From the NCBI RefSeq assembly GCF_019024285.1, contig NZ_WMKZ01000006.1:93064-157063 (forward strand): a stretch of DNA of 64,000 bases. Direction: 5' to 3'. Of the stretch, positions 44,279 through 53,873 are shown in pieces. A model generated the notes under the pieces. That model was not told the DNA's origin. It made no database searches and saw only the letters and a list, made by a program, of their open reading frames with translations. A program made the translations under genes and the position numbers. Position 1 is the first letter of the stretch. Each line of letters starts with the position of its first letter. The DNA is from Alkalihalobacterium elongatum (GTDB lineage Bacteria; Bacillota; Bacilli; Bacillales; Bacillaceae_F).

Positions 44279-45397
44279 CTATTTAGCAAATACATGTTTA
44301 CCAATTGTTTTAATTTGTGGTCTTGACCAAACCCAAGGAGATCTCGCTGTAGCTGGATTAAAAAAGTACAACGCATGCCCTGTTGGATCTTGACCATTGA
44401 TTGCATCCATTACTGCTCTCCTTGCTTCTTCACTCGGATTATTGTAAATTTCACCGTTTGCGACTGGTTCAAACGCACGCGGTTCATAAATAACCTCAGA
44501 AATTGTATTAGGAAAATCCTCACTATTTACACGATTAAGAATAACAGCAGCTACTGCTACCATACCGACATAAGGCTCCCCACGTGCTTCAGCGTAAACA
44601 CACTGAGCCATAAGTTGAATGTCATTATCACTAAATCCTGCTGGCACATTCATCGCTTGCTCGATATTTGGTTCATCTCCAGGTGGTGCTTCTGGTGTTT
44701 CTGGTTCTGGAACAGGCTCCTCTGCTGGTTCTGGCGCTGGTGCTGGTTGTTCAGCTGGCGCTTCTTGAGCTGGTTGTTCTGGTTCTGGCTGTTGTTCTGG
44801 TGCTGGTTGTTGTTCTGGTGCTGGTTGTTCTGGTTGTTGTTGTCGTTGTTGTGGCGCTTCTTGAGCTCGTGCATCTGGCGCCGGTGCAGGTTCAGCACGA
44901 CGTTCTTCTTGTCTTGGTGCCGGTTGTGCCTGCTGGCGTGCCTTTGGATCTTCTTTAGGTGCTCCTTTTTGAGCTTTTTGACCTCGGCTCCCTTTAGGTC
45001 CTTTTTGAATTTTTAGAGGCGTTGTTCCGTAATGAGTAAAAGAACGGCCTTCATTTAAAGCTCGATGCACAAATTCCTTATTAAAATTTGTTGTACGCTC
45101 TAACCTTTCTTTCATTTGTGGTCCCACAAGACCATCAACATCTAGACCAAATTCATTTTGGTAATTACGAACAGCCCAATACGTACTCCATCCATACACT
45201 CCATCGATTTTATGAGTATAAAAACCAATGTATTGAAGTCTTGCTTGTAGCTCAACAACATCATCCCCTGTTGCTCCACGTTGGATAACTTGGTCTGTAA
45301 ATGCTTGAGCTGTCGGCTGTAAAACACCCCCGAACATGATAGTAAAGCAAATTATTGTAACAAGGGGGTATTTTAACTTGTTCGCCATTGTCTTCAT
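44279..45397 (-). CDS. sleB: Spore cortex-lytic enzyme SleB with expanded linker
   Basis: Lytic transglycosylase that degrades spore cortex at germination. Domains: signal peptide (residues 1-32, ending AQA-F), a peptidoglycan-binding domain (about 40-103), a linker (about 130-250) made almost only of Pro, Glu, Gln, Ala and Arg, and a catalytic Hydrolase_2 domain (about 257-372) with AQCVYAEARGEPYVGM and the NRVNSEDFPN segment. At 372 residues it is some 65 longer than B. subtilis SleB, the increase being in the linker. ATG after AAGGAGG. A SigG-like promoter lies just upstream, matching forespore expression. Confidence 0.95.
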   Translation of the reverse strand: MKTMANKLKYPLVTIICFTIMFGGVLQPTAQAFTDQVIQRGATGDDVVELQARLQYIGFYTHKIDGVYGWSTYWAVRNYQNEFGLDVDGLVGPQMKERLERTTNFNKEFVHRALNEGRSFTHYGTTPLKIQKGPKGSRGQKAQKGAPKEDPKARQQAQPAPRQEERRAEPAPAPDARAQEAPQQRQQQPEQPAPEQQPAPEQQPEPEQPAQEAPAEQPAPAPEPAEEPVPEPETPEAPPGDEPNIEQAMNVPAGFSDNDIQLMAQCVYAEARGEPYVGMVAVAAVILNRVNSEDFPNTISEVIYEPRAFEPVANGEIYNNPSEEARRAVMDAINGQDPTGHALYFFNPATARSPWVWSRPQIKTIGKHVFAK

Positions 45398-45433
45398 GAT
45401 GTTCTTACCTCCTTAAATTTGTTGCTTTTTCTT

Positions 45434-45462
45434 TATCATGGATAGATAACCATTTCGTATGG
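45434..45462 (-). promoter_or_regulatory. SigG-like promoter of sleB-ypeB
   Basis: Minus-strand CCATA (45458-45462), 17-bp spacer, CATGATA (45434-45440), resembling the SigG consensus (GHATR and CATnnTA). The -35 lies within a perfect 8-bp inverted repeat ATAACCAT/ATGGTTAT (45446-45466). Confidence 0.5.
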
Positions 45463-45547
45463 TTATTGTTTGTACTTGACCACTTTTTATACAAATTCAC
45501 GTAATATTTGACAAAGCAATCTATTTCTAACTTTAAAAAACAAAAAA

Positions 45548-45570
45548 GGAATGCCGTGAAACGACATTCC
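45548..45570 (-). terminator. Terminator of the methionine operon
   Basis: GGAATGCCGT / ACGACATTCC stem with one G-T pair and a 3-nt loop; minus-strand TTTTTTTG follows. It is just after the metH stop. Confidence 0.88.
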
Positions 45571-45579
45571 AAACAAAAT

Positions 45580-48500
45580 TTATATAGAAGAAAGTACATT
45601 GAAGTAACGACCTTCTGGATGGGAAAATACCATCGCCGTTACAGAAGCTTCTGGTTCCATCATATATTCCTCTGTTAGCTCAATTCCAATTTTTTCAGGC
45701 TGAAGAAGTTTAAATAACTTCGCTTGATCTTCTAAATTCGGACAAGCTGGGTAGCCAAATGACACTCGCACTCCCTGATACTTTGCGGAAAAACGATCTT
45801 CCATCGTCATATCTACTGGATCTGGGAACCCCCATTGATCTCTCATTAGTTGATGAGTTCGCTCTGCAAACCCTTCAGCTAGTTCAAGTGCCGTAGCTTG
45901 AATTAAGTGACTAAATAAGTAATCACCTTCATCTTTTGCCTTCATCGCTTTCTCACGTACACCAATACCAGCTGTGACAGCTAAAAATCCAACATAATCC
46001 ATTTCACCACTGTCAACAGGGCGCAAATAATCAGCTAAACATAAGTAAGGCTCATGATTTTGACGAGGAAATGAAAATCTTTCAATTTCTGTCTTTTGAT
46101 CTTGAGGATCATAAATAATTACATCATTACCGTCACTTTGCGCTGGAAAGAATTGATACATGCCACGAGCTTCTAACAAACCATTTGTCTTAGCTTCAAA
46201 TAAAAGGCTTTCAACTTTATCTTTCAATGATAGAGCTTTTTCATCACCCTCAGCTAATAAGCGACTTACTTTCCCTTGTAAACCTAAATGCTTACCGAGA
46301 AGCATCTGTAAATTAATATATGGTTCAAGGTGTGATATTTTATAATCCTTTAAAATATGCGGTTGTAAATCATTAGGCTTTTTAAGCGGCACTAATTGAG
46401 AAACCTGTGAGCGAGGAATCGTTGTTTTAACTTTTGTTTCAGTTTTTACTTCCTCATTATCCTTTTGAAGCATCTTTTTACGTTTTTCCTCTTCAAATTT
46501 TGCTCTTTCGTCTTCTTTTACAAGTTTGTTTGCTAAATCCAACCCGTTCATCGCATCTTTTGCATAGAGAACAACACCATCATATTCTGGAGAAATTCGG
46601 TTATCTGTAAATTTCCGAGTTAATGCCGCCCCACCTACAAGAATAGGGATAGAGATATTTTGTTCTTTTAAATCTTGTGCAGTAAGCACCATTTGTTGAG
46701 CAGATTTGACTAACAAACCTGATAAACCGACAGCTTGTGGTCTTTCTTTCTTAATTGCCTCTATTATTTCATTGGAAGTTACTTTAATTCCCAGGTTAAC
46801 AATTTTAAAACCGTTATTCCCTAGAATGATCTCCACTAAGTTTTTACCGATATCATGAACATCTCCTTTTACAGTAGCAAGGAGAATTTTCCCTTTTCCA
46901 TTATCATCTGATTTCTTCTCCATATACTGTTCAAGAAAAGCAACCGATGCTTTCATTACTTCAGCACTTTGAAGTACTTCTGCGACAATTAATTCATTGT
47001 TATTAAATAAACGACCAACCTCATCCATTCCATTCATAAGAGGGCCATTAATGATCTCTAATGGATCAGAAAACTTATCTAAAGCTTTTGTTAGATCTTC
47101 AATCAATCCTTCTTTAGTGCCTTCAACAATATAACTTGCTAGACGTTCCTCAAGAGTTAAGTTCGAGGCTTGAATTTTCTTTTCAACTTTTTTTCCTCGA
47201 TAGAAAGCCGTAAACTCAGCTAGAGTCTCATCATTTGTTTCAAATAAAAGTCTGTCAGACAGTTGCTTTTCTTGTTCAGGAATCGATGCATAACGTTCTA
47301 ATTTTTCTGTATTTACGATGGCATAATCAAGGCCAGCCTGTGTACAATGATATAAATAAACAGCATTTAACACTTCTCTTCCGACTGGAGGTAGCCCGAA
47401 TGATACATTACTAACCCCAAGAATGGTTAAACAGTCAGGGAATGCTTCTTTAATAAGACGGATACCTTCTACCGTTTCTTTGGCAGATCCAATATATTGC
47501 TCATCGCCTGTTCCAACTGGAAATACAAGTGGATCAAAAATAAGATCATTCGGTTGAAGGCCGTATTTATTTACTAATAAATCATAGGATCTCTTAGCTA
47601 CTTCAAGCTTTCTTTTTGCTGTGACAGCCATTCCTTCCTCGTCGATTGTACCCACTACTACCGCTGCTCCATAACGGTGGATAAGCGGAACCACTTTTTC
47701 AAATCGCTCTTCACCGTCCTCTAGGTTGATAGAGTTAATAATTGCCTTTCCTTGCGAATACGTAAGTGCAAGTTCGATTACCTCTTCATCCGTCGAGTCA
47801 ATCATTAATGGGACTTTGACCTTATTTACTACATATTTTAAAAATTGTTCCATATCTTCTTTCTCTTCTCGGTCAGGATCAGCTAAACAAACATCGATGA
47901 TATGTGCACCTTTTTTCACTTGAGACCTAGCAATTTCAGAAGCTTCTTCGTATAGACCATCAGCGATTAATGTTTTAAATTTACGTGACCCGATAACATT
48001 TGTTCTTTCACCGACAAACAACGGTCTCATACTTTCATCGTATACTAGCGGTTCGATACCTGAAACAGCGTGAGGATGGCCTGTATTAACTTTTCTCGGC
48101 TTATATTCTGTCATCGCTTCTGCCATCTCTTTAATATGAGCTGGTGTCGTACCACAGCAACCGCCGACTAAGTTCAACCAACCTTTTTCTGCAAATGCAC
48201 TTAGCTTTTTCGTTAGTGATTGCGGTGTCTCATGATATTTACCATCTTCATCAGGCAGGCCTGCATTCGGATAACAACTAACGTATGAAGTCGATAACTC
48301 TGAAAGAGAACGAATGTGATCTTGCATAAACTCTGGACCTGTTGCACAGTTTAGACCAACAACTGTAGGTGCCATATGCTCAATCGACAAATAGAACGCC
48401 TCAATGTTTTGCCCGGCTAGAGTTGTTCCCATCGGTTCAATCGTCCCCGAAATTAAAATAGGTAATTTTACACTTAATTGTTTAAAAGCACGATCAATCC

Positions 48501-49026
48501 CTAAATATGCCGCCTTGACGTTCCTAGTATCTTGACTTGTTTCAAGTAAAAGTACATCAACTCCGCCTTTTATGAGACCAATTACTTGTTGTTCATACGC
48601 TTTAATGAGTTGATCGAAAGTTACTCCACCAGTTACTGATAACGATTTTGTAGTTGGACCCATCGCCCCTGCTACAAATCGAGGATGCTCTGGTGTTGAA
48701 AACTCTTCAGCGACTTTTTTTGCGATTTGAGCTGCCTTTATATTTAACTCTTCAGCTAAATGCTGTAAATCATAATCTTCTAATACGATATTCGTCGCAC
48801 CAAATGTATTGGTTTCAACAAGATCAGCACCTGCTTCAAAATAAGCCCGATGAATATGTTCAATGACATGAGGAGCTGTAATATTTAAATATTCATTACA
48901 GCCCTCATACTCTTCCCCGCCAAAGTCTTCAGCCGTTAGATTAGCATCTTGAAGCATTGTACCCATCGCACCATCAAGTACAAGGATTTTTTTCTCTAAT
49001 TGTTGTTCAAACTGGCTCTTCCCCAT
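45580..49026 (-). CDS. metH: Cobalamin-dependent methionine synthase
   Basis: Transfers a methyl group from methyltetrahydrofolate via cobalamin to homocysteine. The 1148-residue protein has all four modules: homocysteine domain (zinc Cys in GLNCATGP and GGCCGTTP, residues 1-320), pterin-binding domain (about 340-600, GERTNVIGSRKFK), B12 cap and B12-binding domain (about 640-870, with DVHDIGKNL, GLSGLLVKS and VGGAALT), and the SAM-binding activation domain (last 230, EEYMMEPEASVTAM). ATG at 49026 follows AAAGGA; an ATG seven codons earlier lacks a site. Last gene of metI-metC-yitJ-metH. B. subtilis relies on cobalamin-independent MetE instead. Confidence 0.97.
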   Translation of the reverse strand: MGKSQFEQQLEKKILVLDGAMGTMLQDANLTAEDFGGEEYEGCNEYLNITAPHVIEHIHRAYFEAGADLVETNTFGATNIVLEDYDLQHLAEELNIKAAQIAKKVAEEFSTPEHPRFVAGAMGPTTKSLSVTGGVTFDQLIKAYEQQVIGLIKGGVDVLLLETSQDTRNVKAAYLGIDRAFKQLSVKLPILISGTIEPMGTTLAGQNIEAFYLSIEHMAPTVVGLNCATGPEFMQDHIRSLSELSTSYVSCYPNAGLPDEDGKYHETPQSLTKKLSAFAEKGWLNLVGGCCGTTPAHIKEMAEAMTEYKPRKVNTGHPHAVSGIEPLVYDESMRPLFVGERTNVIGSRKFKTLIADGLYEEASEIARSQVKKGAHIIDVCLADPDREEKEDMEQFLKYVVNKVKVPLMIDSTDEEVIELALTYSQGKAIINSINLEDGEERFEKVVPLIHRYGAAVVVGTIDEEGMAVTAKRKLEVAKRSYDLLVNKYGLQPNDLIFDPLVFPVGTGDEQYIGSAKETVEGIRLIKEAFPDCLTILGVSNVSFGLPPVGREVLNAVYLYHCTQAGLDYAIVNTEKLERYASIPEQEKQLSDRLLFETNDETLAEFTAFYRGKKVEKKIQASNLTLEERLASYIVEGTKEGLIEDLTKALDKFSDPLEIINGPLMNGMDEVGRLFNNNELIVAEVLQSAEVMKASVAFLEQYMEKKSDDNGKGKILLATVKGDVHDIGKNLVEIILGNNGFKIVNLGIKVTSNEIIEAIKKERPQAVGLSGLLVKSAQQMVLTAQDLKEQNISIPILVGGAALTRKFTDNRISPEYDGVVLYAKDAMNGLDLANKLVKEDERAKFEEEKRKKMLQKDNEEVKTETKVKTTIPRSQVSQLVPLKKPNDLQPHILKDYKISHLEPYINLQMLLGKHLGLQGKVSRLLAEGDEKALSLKDKVESLLFEAKTNGLLEARGMYQFFPAQSDGNDVIIYDPQDQKTEIERFSFPRQNHEPYLCLADYLRPVDSGEMDYVGFLAVTAGIGVREKAMKAKDEGDYLFSHLIQATALELAEGFAERTHQLMRDQWGFPDPVDMTMEDRFSAKYQGVRVSFGYPACPNLEDQAKLFKLLQPEKIGIELTEEYMMEPEASVTAMVFSHPEGRYFNVLSSI

Positions 49027-49125
49027 AATATCGATCCTTTCTAGCATCCAACTACTATCAAATATTTTTTCTATAATTGTTTAAATACTTCAGCTTACGA
49101 TACAAAACAGTAGTTCTTGTATTTA

Positions 49126-50979
49126 TTACACTTGATTTTGTAGTGACGGATTATAGCCTACTTGTTCATAAATGTACTGAGTTAACACTACCGTCATTTC
49201 ATAACGCAGAAACGGTGTAATTAAATAGATGCCGTTAAAATATTTAATAGCCGTATCAATCAATGATTTTGCAATATGAATTCCTTCCATTTCAGCTCTT
49301 TCTTTATCATCCCCACAAGCTGCCATTCTCGAGCGAATTTCATCTGTCAGCTTAATTCCAGGAACTTCATTATGAAGAAACTCTGCATTTCTTGAACTGG
49401 TCAATGGCATTATCCCAAGATAAATAGGCTTTTTAATATGTTTAGTCGCTTCATATACATCCACAATTTGCTGTTCGCAATAGACTGGTTGTGTCATGAA
49501 ATAGTCAGCACCAGCAGCAATTTTTTTCTCCATACGAATAACTGCTTTTTCCAACGAACGGACATTAGGATTAAACGCTGCTCCAACTGTAAAGTTCGCT
49601 TGCTGTCCAAGAGATTTTCCTGAAAACGAGATCCCTTCGTTTAGTTGTTTAATTAAAGAGATTAAATCAAATGACGTCAAATCATAAACCGAAGTAGCTC
49701 CAGGGAAATCTCCAACTTTTGTAGGATCACCAGTTACCGCTAACACTTGATTCATTCCTAGTGTATGAAGTCCCATCAGATGAGATTGAAGACCAATTAG
49801 GTTGCGATCACGACATGTTAGATGAACTAATGGCCTTGCACCTACTTGAGACTGCATCATGGCTCCCAATGCCATATTATCAACTCTTGGTGAAGCGAGC
49901 GAATTATCTGCTAAAGTAACTGCATCTACCCCCGCTTCATGAAGAGCCTTAGCTCCATCGAGAAATTTATTAACATGTAATTGCTTCGGTGGATCCAACT
50001 CTACAATAACTGCCGTTCGTTCCTTAGCAATTTCATCAATTGGTTTTTGAGATTCATTCGGGTTTCTCCTAACCTGAATAACGAGCTGTTTCTTCTTAAC
50101 ATCCTTTTTCGTAATCGGTTTGTACCCTTTTAATGCTGTCGCCATTGCTCGAATGTGATCAGGAGTTGTTCCACAACATCCCCCAAGTAAGCGCACTCCT
50201 TCATCACGAAACCGCAAAGCATTTTCTCCAAAATATTTAGGATTAGATTGGTAATAAAACCTTCCGTCTTCATAATCTGGCAAACTTGCATTCGGATAAC
50301 AAGATAAGTAAGCATTATCGAATAACGGTACATCCTCTAATGATCGAATCATATGATAAGGACCCATGCGACAATTTAGTCCAACGACATTAGCCCCTGA
50401 TTCAATCATGGTTGTGAGAGCTTCATTAACTGGTATACCACCATATAATACACCAATATCACCAAGTGCTACTTGAGCAACAATTGGTTTATCCGTCTTC
50501 TTTCTAGCTAACGAAATTACATTTTTTAACTCTTCCAAACTATAAAAAGTTTCAAACAATAAACCATCTGGACCTGCCTCTAACAGTACATCAAGTTGTT
50601 CTTCAAAACTACGGTAAATTTCTTCATCCGTTACATTCTTTGTTTGTAGGCCTGTGATGCCACCAACTGTCCCAAGTACAAAAGCATCAAGATCACGAAC
50701 AGCACTTCTTGCAATCTCAACACCTTTTCGATTTAGCTCTGTTACTTTATTTTCAAATCCATAGTTTGCCAGTTTAATGGAATTAGCAGCATACGTATTG
50801 GTTTGGATAACATTTGCTCCTGCTTGAAGATACTCTTGATGAACTTGCAATATTTTTTCTCCATTGGTGAGGTTCAAATGTTCAAAGCAGCTTTCAGTTA
50901 TCCCCTTTGAATAAAGCAGAGTTCCTATCGCTCCATCTCCTATTAATATCCTTTCTTTTAGTGCATCAAGAAAAGCCAT
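49126..50979 (-). CDS. yitJ: Bifunctional homocysteine S-methyltransferase / methylenetetrahydrofolate reductase
   Basis: Fusion enzyme: residues 1-290 form a homocysteine methyltransferase domain with zinc Cys in GLNCRMGP and GGCCGTTPDH. Residues about 315-617 form a MetF-type methylenetetrahydrofolate reductase (VELDPPKQLHV, VTLADNSLASPR, LTCRDRN, VTGDPTKVGDFPGA, FMTQPVY). It supplies 5-methyltetrahydrofolate for the next gene product, MetH, in the same operon. In B. subtilis yitJ is separate and has its own S-box; here it lies inside a four-gene unit controlled by the S-box before metI. ATG at 50979. Confidence 0.96.
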   Translation of the reverse strand: MAFLDALKERILIGDGAIGTLLYSKGITESCFEHLNLTNGEKILQVHQEYLQAGANVIQTNTYAANSIKLANYGFENKVTELNRKGVEIARSAVRDLDAFVLGTVGGITGLQTKNVTDEEIYRSFEEQLDVLLEAGPDGLLFETFYSLEELKNVISLARKKTDKPIVAQVALGDIGVLYGGIPVNEALTTMIESGANVVGLNCRMGPYHMIRSLEDVPLFDNAYLSCYPNASLPDYEDGRFYYQSNPKYFGENALRFRDEGVRLLGGCCGTTPDHIRAMATALKGYKPITKKDVKKKQLVIQVRRNPNESQKPIDEIAKERTAVIVELDPPKQLHVNKFLDGAKALHEAGVDAVTLADNSLASPRVDNMALGAMMQSQVGARPLVHLTCRDRNLIGLQSHLMGLHTLGMNQVLAVTGDPTKVGDFPGATSVYDLTSFDLISLIKQLNEGISFSGKSLGQQANFTVGAAFNPNVRSLEKAVIRMEKKIAAGADYFMTQPVYCEQQIVDVYEATKHIKKPIYLGIMPLTSSRNAEFLHNEVPGIKLTDEIRSRMAACGDDKERAEMEGIHIAKSLIDTAIKYFNGIYLITPFLRYEMTVVLTQYIYEQVGYNPSLQNQV

Positions 50980-51004
50980 ATTCTTCCCCGTCCTTTTATC
51001 TTAG

Positions 51005-52168
51005 TTATTTCGTGATCGCCAAGCTTTCAAAAGCATTGATGAAATCCTTTTTTATATCTTCAACACTTTCTAACCCGACCGATAACCTTAACAAGCCGTT
51101 CGTAATTCCTCTTTGTTGACGTTCTTCACTCGGCATTGCCGCATGTGACATTGTTGCAGGGTAAGATAAGATGGATTCAACTGCTCCAAGACTAACCGCA
51201 AACACTGGCACTTCAACTTTTCCTACAAACTGTCTAACCGCTTCCTGATCTTTTAATTCAAATGAGAGCACAGCTCCGAACCCATCTGCCTGTTCTTTCT
51301 GTATCTCATATCCTGAATGGCTTTTTAGTCCTGGATAATAAACACGTTCTACAGCAGGTTGCTCCTGTAGCCAAAGAGCTAATTCGTTAGCAGCTTTTGA
51401 TGAATGCTCCATACGAACATGTAATGTCTTTAGACCACGAAGTACAAGCCAGCAATCTTGCACACCTAGTACTGATCCAAATGAGTTTTGTAAGAAGGCC
51501 AATTGTTTACCTACCTCTTCATCTTTTACAACGGCTAAGCCTGCAATTACATCGCTATGACCCCCGATAAATTTTGTTGCACTATGTAATACAACATCTA
51601 CTCCTAGTTCAATTGGTCTTTGGAGTGCTGGCGTCATAAATGTATTATCTACAAAAGTTAAACATTCGTATTTCTTTGCTAATGCTACAACTCCTCTTAA
51701 ATCAGTGATTTTCATCGTAGGATTAGAAGGTGTTTCAACATAAATTACTTTCGTATTTTCTTGAATACTTGCTTCTATCTCATCTAATTTTGTCATGTCT
51801 ACAAATGTGTACTCTATTCCAAGCCGATTTAACACTTGGGTTACAAATCGGAAAGTACCACCATATACATCTGTTGTAACAACAACATGATCTCCTTTTG
51901 ATAAAAGCATAAATGCCGTTGATATAGCCGCCATTCCTGATGCAAAAGCAAAACCTTGAACACCGCCTTCTAATTCTGCGATCGTTTCTTCTAACGCTGC
52001 TCTCGTAGGGTTGCCAGAACGCCCGTAATCAAATGTTCCAAACTGATCAAAATCAAATTGGTGAAAAGTAGAAGCATGCTGAATTGGAACACTTACTGCT
52101 CCAGTCTCTTTATCTATTTTGTGGTTATTATGCAGTAGACGCGTTTGAAAAGTAAATGGTTCTGTCAT
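51005..52168 (-). CDS. metC: Cystathionine beta-lyase MetC
   Basis: PLP enzyme of the Cys/Met metabolism family that splits cystathionine into homocysteine, pyruvate and ammonia. 387 residues; PLP-lysine motif HSATKFIGGHSDVIAG near residue 200 and substrate-site YGRSGNPTRAALE near 48. ATG at 52168 preferred, with AGAAGGG 9 nt upstream. It is placed second after a paralog 15 bp upstream, the metI-metC pair known from B. subtilis. Discrimination between lyase and synthase in this family is uncertain from sequence alone; order is the main argument. Confidence 0.9.
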   Translation of the reverse strand: MTEPFTFQTRLLHNNHKIDKETGAVSVPIQHASTFHQFDFDQFGTFDYGRSGNPTRAALEETIAELEGGVQGFAFASGMAAISTAFMLLSKGDHVVVTTDVYGGTFRFVTQVLNRLGIEYTFVDMTKLDEIEASIQENTKVIYVETPSNPTMKITDLRGVVALAKKYECLTFVDNTFMTPALQRPIELGVDVVLHSATKFIGGHSDVIAGLAVVKDEEVGKQLAFLQNSFGSVLGVQDCWLVLRGLKTLHVRMEHSSKAANELALWLQEQPAVERVYYPGLKSHSGYEIQKEQADGFGAVLSFELKDQEAVRQFVGKVEVPVFAVSLGAVESILSYPATMSHAAMPSEERQQRGITNGLLRLSVGLESVEDIKKDFINAFESLAITK

Positions 52169-52182
52169 TTTTTTCATCCCTT

Positions 52183-53292
52183 CTATGAATTCACGTGGTT
52201 AAAAGCTTGCTCAAGATCAGCTATTAGATCTCTGCAGTTTTCAATTCCTACTGAAAAACGTAATAGTCGATCACAAACACCGTTGGCTATACGCACCTCT
52301 TCAGGCATATCCGCATGAGTTTGTGTCGTTGGGTAAGTCATTAGACTTTCCACTCCACCTAAACTTTCAGCAAATGAAATTAACTTCATTTGTTTTAAAA
52401 ATGGATTGACCCAATTGGCATCTTTAATGCGAAAAGATAACATTCCTCCACGCCCAGGGTATAGTACTTCAGTTACTCCAGAATGAGCTTCAAGATATGC
52501 AGCAATTTCACGCGCATTCTTTTGATGTTGTTCCATTCGTAATGATAATGTCTTCATCCCCCGGATAAGTAACCACGAATCAAATGGGCTTAAAATAGCC
52601 CCCATCCCATTGTGGAAATAGGCAATACGTTCACAAAGCTCCTCACCTTTAGCAACGATTAAACCCGCAATAACATCATTATGGCCCCCTAGATATTTTG
52701 AAGCACTATGGATAACGATATCTGCACCTTCAGAAATCGGCTGTTGTAACAATGGTGTATAGAATGTGTTGTCAACAATTAATAGTAGGTTGTGCTTTTT
52801 AGCAACTTGACCTAGTTTAGTTATATCCGCCTCCTGCATTAATGGGTTGGTTGGACTTTCTATAAATAACGCTTTTGTATTTTTATTAATTAATTGTTCA
52901 AAAGTCTCTATGTCTCTTGGGTCACCATATGTAAATGATAGCCCCCAATTTTTCCAGCCTTTCTCAAATAACCGATACGTACCACCATATAAATCACTAG
53001 AAGCTAAAATTTCATCCCCTTGCTGAAATAGAGAAAAAACCGTTTGGATGGCTGACATCCCTGAACTACAGGCAAACCCTTGATCTCCTTGTTCTAACTC
53101 GGCAATGGCTTTTTCTAAAACTAATCGGGTTGGGTTTCCTGTTCTTGAATAATCAAAACCAGTCGATTCTCCAATTCCAGAATGACGATAGGCGGTTGAA
53201 AAATATACAGGTGTGTTAATTGTTCCTGTATGCTCATCAAGTCTATTTCCAATTTGAACTAATTTGGTTTCTAGTTGGTCTTTATTCATCAT
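52183..53292 (-). CDS. metI: Cystathionine gamma-synthase / O-acetylhomoserine thiolyase MetI
   Basis: PLP enzyme joining an activated homoserine ester with cysteine or sulfide. 369 residues, family motifs YSRTGNPTRLVLE (near residue 48) and HSASKYLGGHNDVIAG (PLP Lys, near 197). First gene of the operon; tandem ATG codons with GGAGGAGAGAC upstream, either usable. The SAM-I riboswitch lies immediately upstream, so the operon is off when SAM is plentiful. Closely related in sequence to the next gene, reflecting an old duplication. Confidence 0.92.
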   Translation of the reverse strand: MMNKDQLETKLVQIGNRLDEHTGTINTPVYFSTAYRHSGIGESTGFDYSRTGNPTRLVLEKAIAELEQGDQGFACSSGMSAIQTVFSLFQQGDEILASSDLYGGTYRLFEKGWKNWGLSFTYGDPRDIETFEQLINKNTKALFIESPTNPLMQEADITKLGQVAKKHNLLLIVDNTFYTPLLQQPISEGADIVIHSASKYLGGHNDVIAGLIVAKGEELCERIAYFHNGMGAILSPFDSWLLIRGMKTLSLRMEQHQKNAREIAAYLEAHSGVTEVLYPGRGGMLSFRIKDANWVNPFLKQMKLISFAESLGGVESLMTYPTTQTHADMPEEVRIANGVCDRLLRFSVGIENCRDLIADLEQAFNHVNS

Positions 53293-53322
53293 GTCTCTCC
53301 TCCGCTCTTATCGATGCAAAAA

Positions 53323-53489
53323 GCCTTCCTCTTATAAATAAGAAGAAGGCTAAGAATACAATTCCATTAACTAAGCTCCTTCTTATCTATCAAGCCTTTA
53401 CGCTTGCTGGAATTAGCACCTGACTGCACAAAATACAGCTGGTTGCTGAGACTTCACCGGGCCATTCCCTCCGTCTCTCTTGATAAGAA
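53323..53489 (-). promoter_or_regulatory. SAM-I (S-box) riboswitch with terminator, upstream of metI
   Basis: On the minus strand the aptamer (53381-53489) has P1 CTTATCA pairing with GATAAG, then the conserved AGAGAGACGGAGGGA, the TGGCCCGGTGAAG core, CTCAGCAACC, and AGGTGCTAATTCCAGCAA. The terminator is a 13-bp stem (53323-53335 with 53338-53350) with TTTTT. The 3' side of P1 with ATAAGAAGGAGC is complementary to the left terminator arm, forming the antiterminator. This is the classical transcription-off arrangement on SAM binding. No second gene-start element is seen in the operon. The gap from 53490 to 53698 is AT-rich with nothing further recognised. Confidence 0.97.
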
Positions 53490-53698
53490 CATGTAAATTT
53501 TCAATTTTCACTTGTTACTAAATTACATGAATTGAGTGAAAAAAGCAATAGGTTTTATATTAATAACTAAATTTTATTCGAAAATAAACGACAAATTACG
53601 TATTTCTACTACTATTAGCTCGTTTCTTCACCTATCACATCAAATTTGGCTCTAAAAAGCTTACGAATTAACAAGTCTTCTAGCGCTTATCACTGTAT

Positions 53699-53863
53699 TT
53701 ATTCTGGTGTAGCATCTACTATGAGGTTATCTTCATTTCCACAGACACAACGTATAAAACCTGTTTCATATTTCCCGTCTTTACCCTGACTTCCACGTAG
53801 GATAAACTTTTCACCACATTTAGGACAACGAATTACGACTCGATACCTTACATTTTCAGTCAT
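53699..53863 (-). CDS. Small zinc-ribbon protein (54 residues)
   Basis: Short gene with an AGGAG site 7 nt before ATG. The product has a CPKCG knuckle near residue 13 and a CVCGN knuckle near residue 40, spaced 23 residues apart, as in zinc-ribbon proteins; the rest is polar. Not assigned to a named family. It is 10 bp downstream of prsW and could be co-transcribed with it. Zinc binding is inferred from the four cysteines. Confidence 0.72.
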   Translation of the reverse strand: MTENVRYRVVIRCPKCGEKFILRGSQGKDGKYETGFIRCVCGNEDNLIVDATPE

Positions 53864-53873
53864 ACTTTCACTC

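Noticed and set aside
44375..45016. Long open frame on the plus strand opposite sleB
   Set aside because: It comes from the codon bias of the Pro/Glu/Gln linker; the predicted peptide is Trp/Leu/Phe-rich low complexity with no ribosome site, and sleB-ypeB is intact on the other strand.
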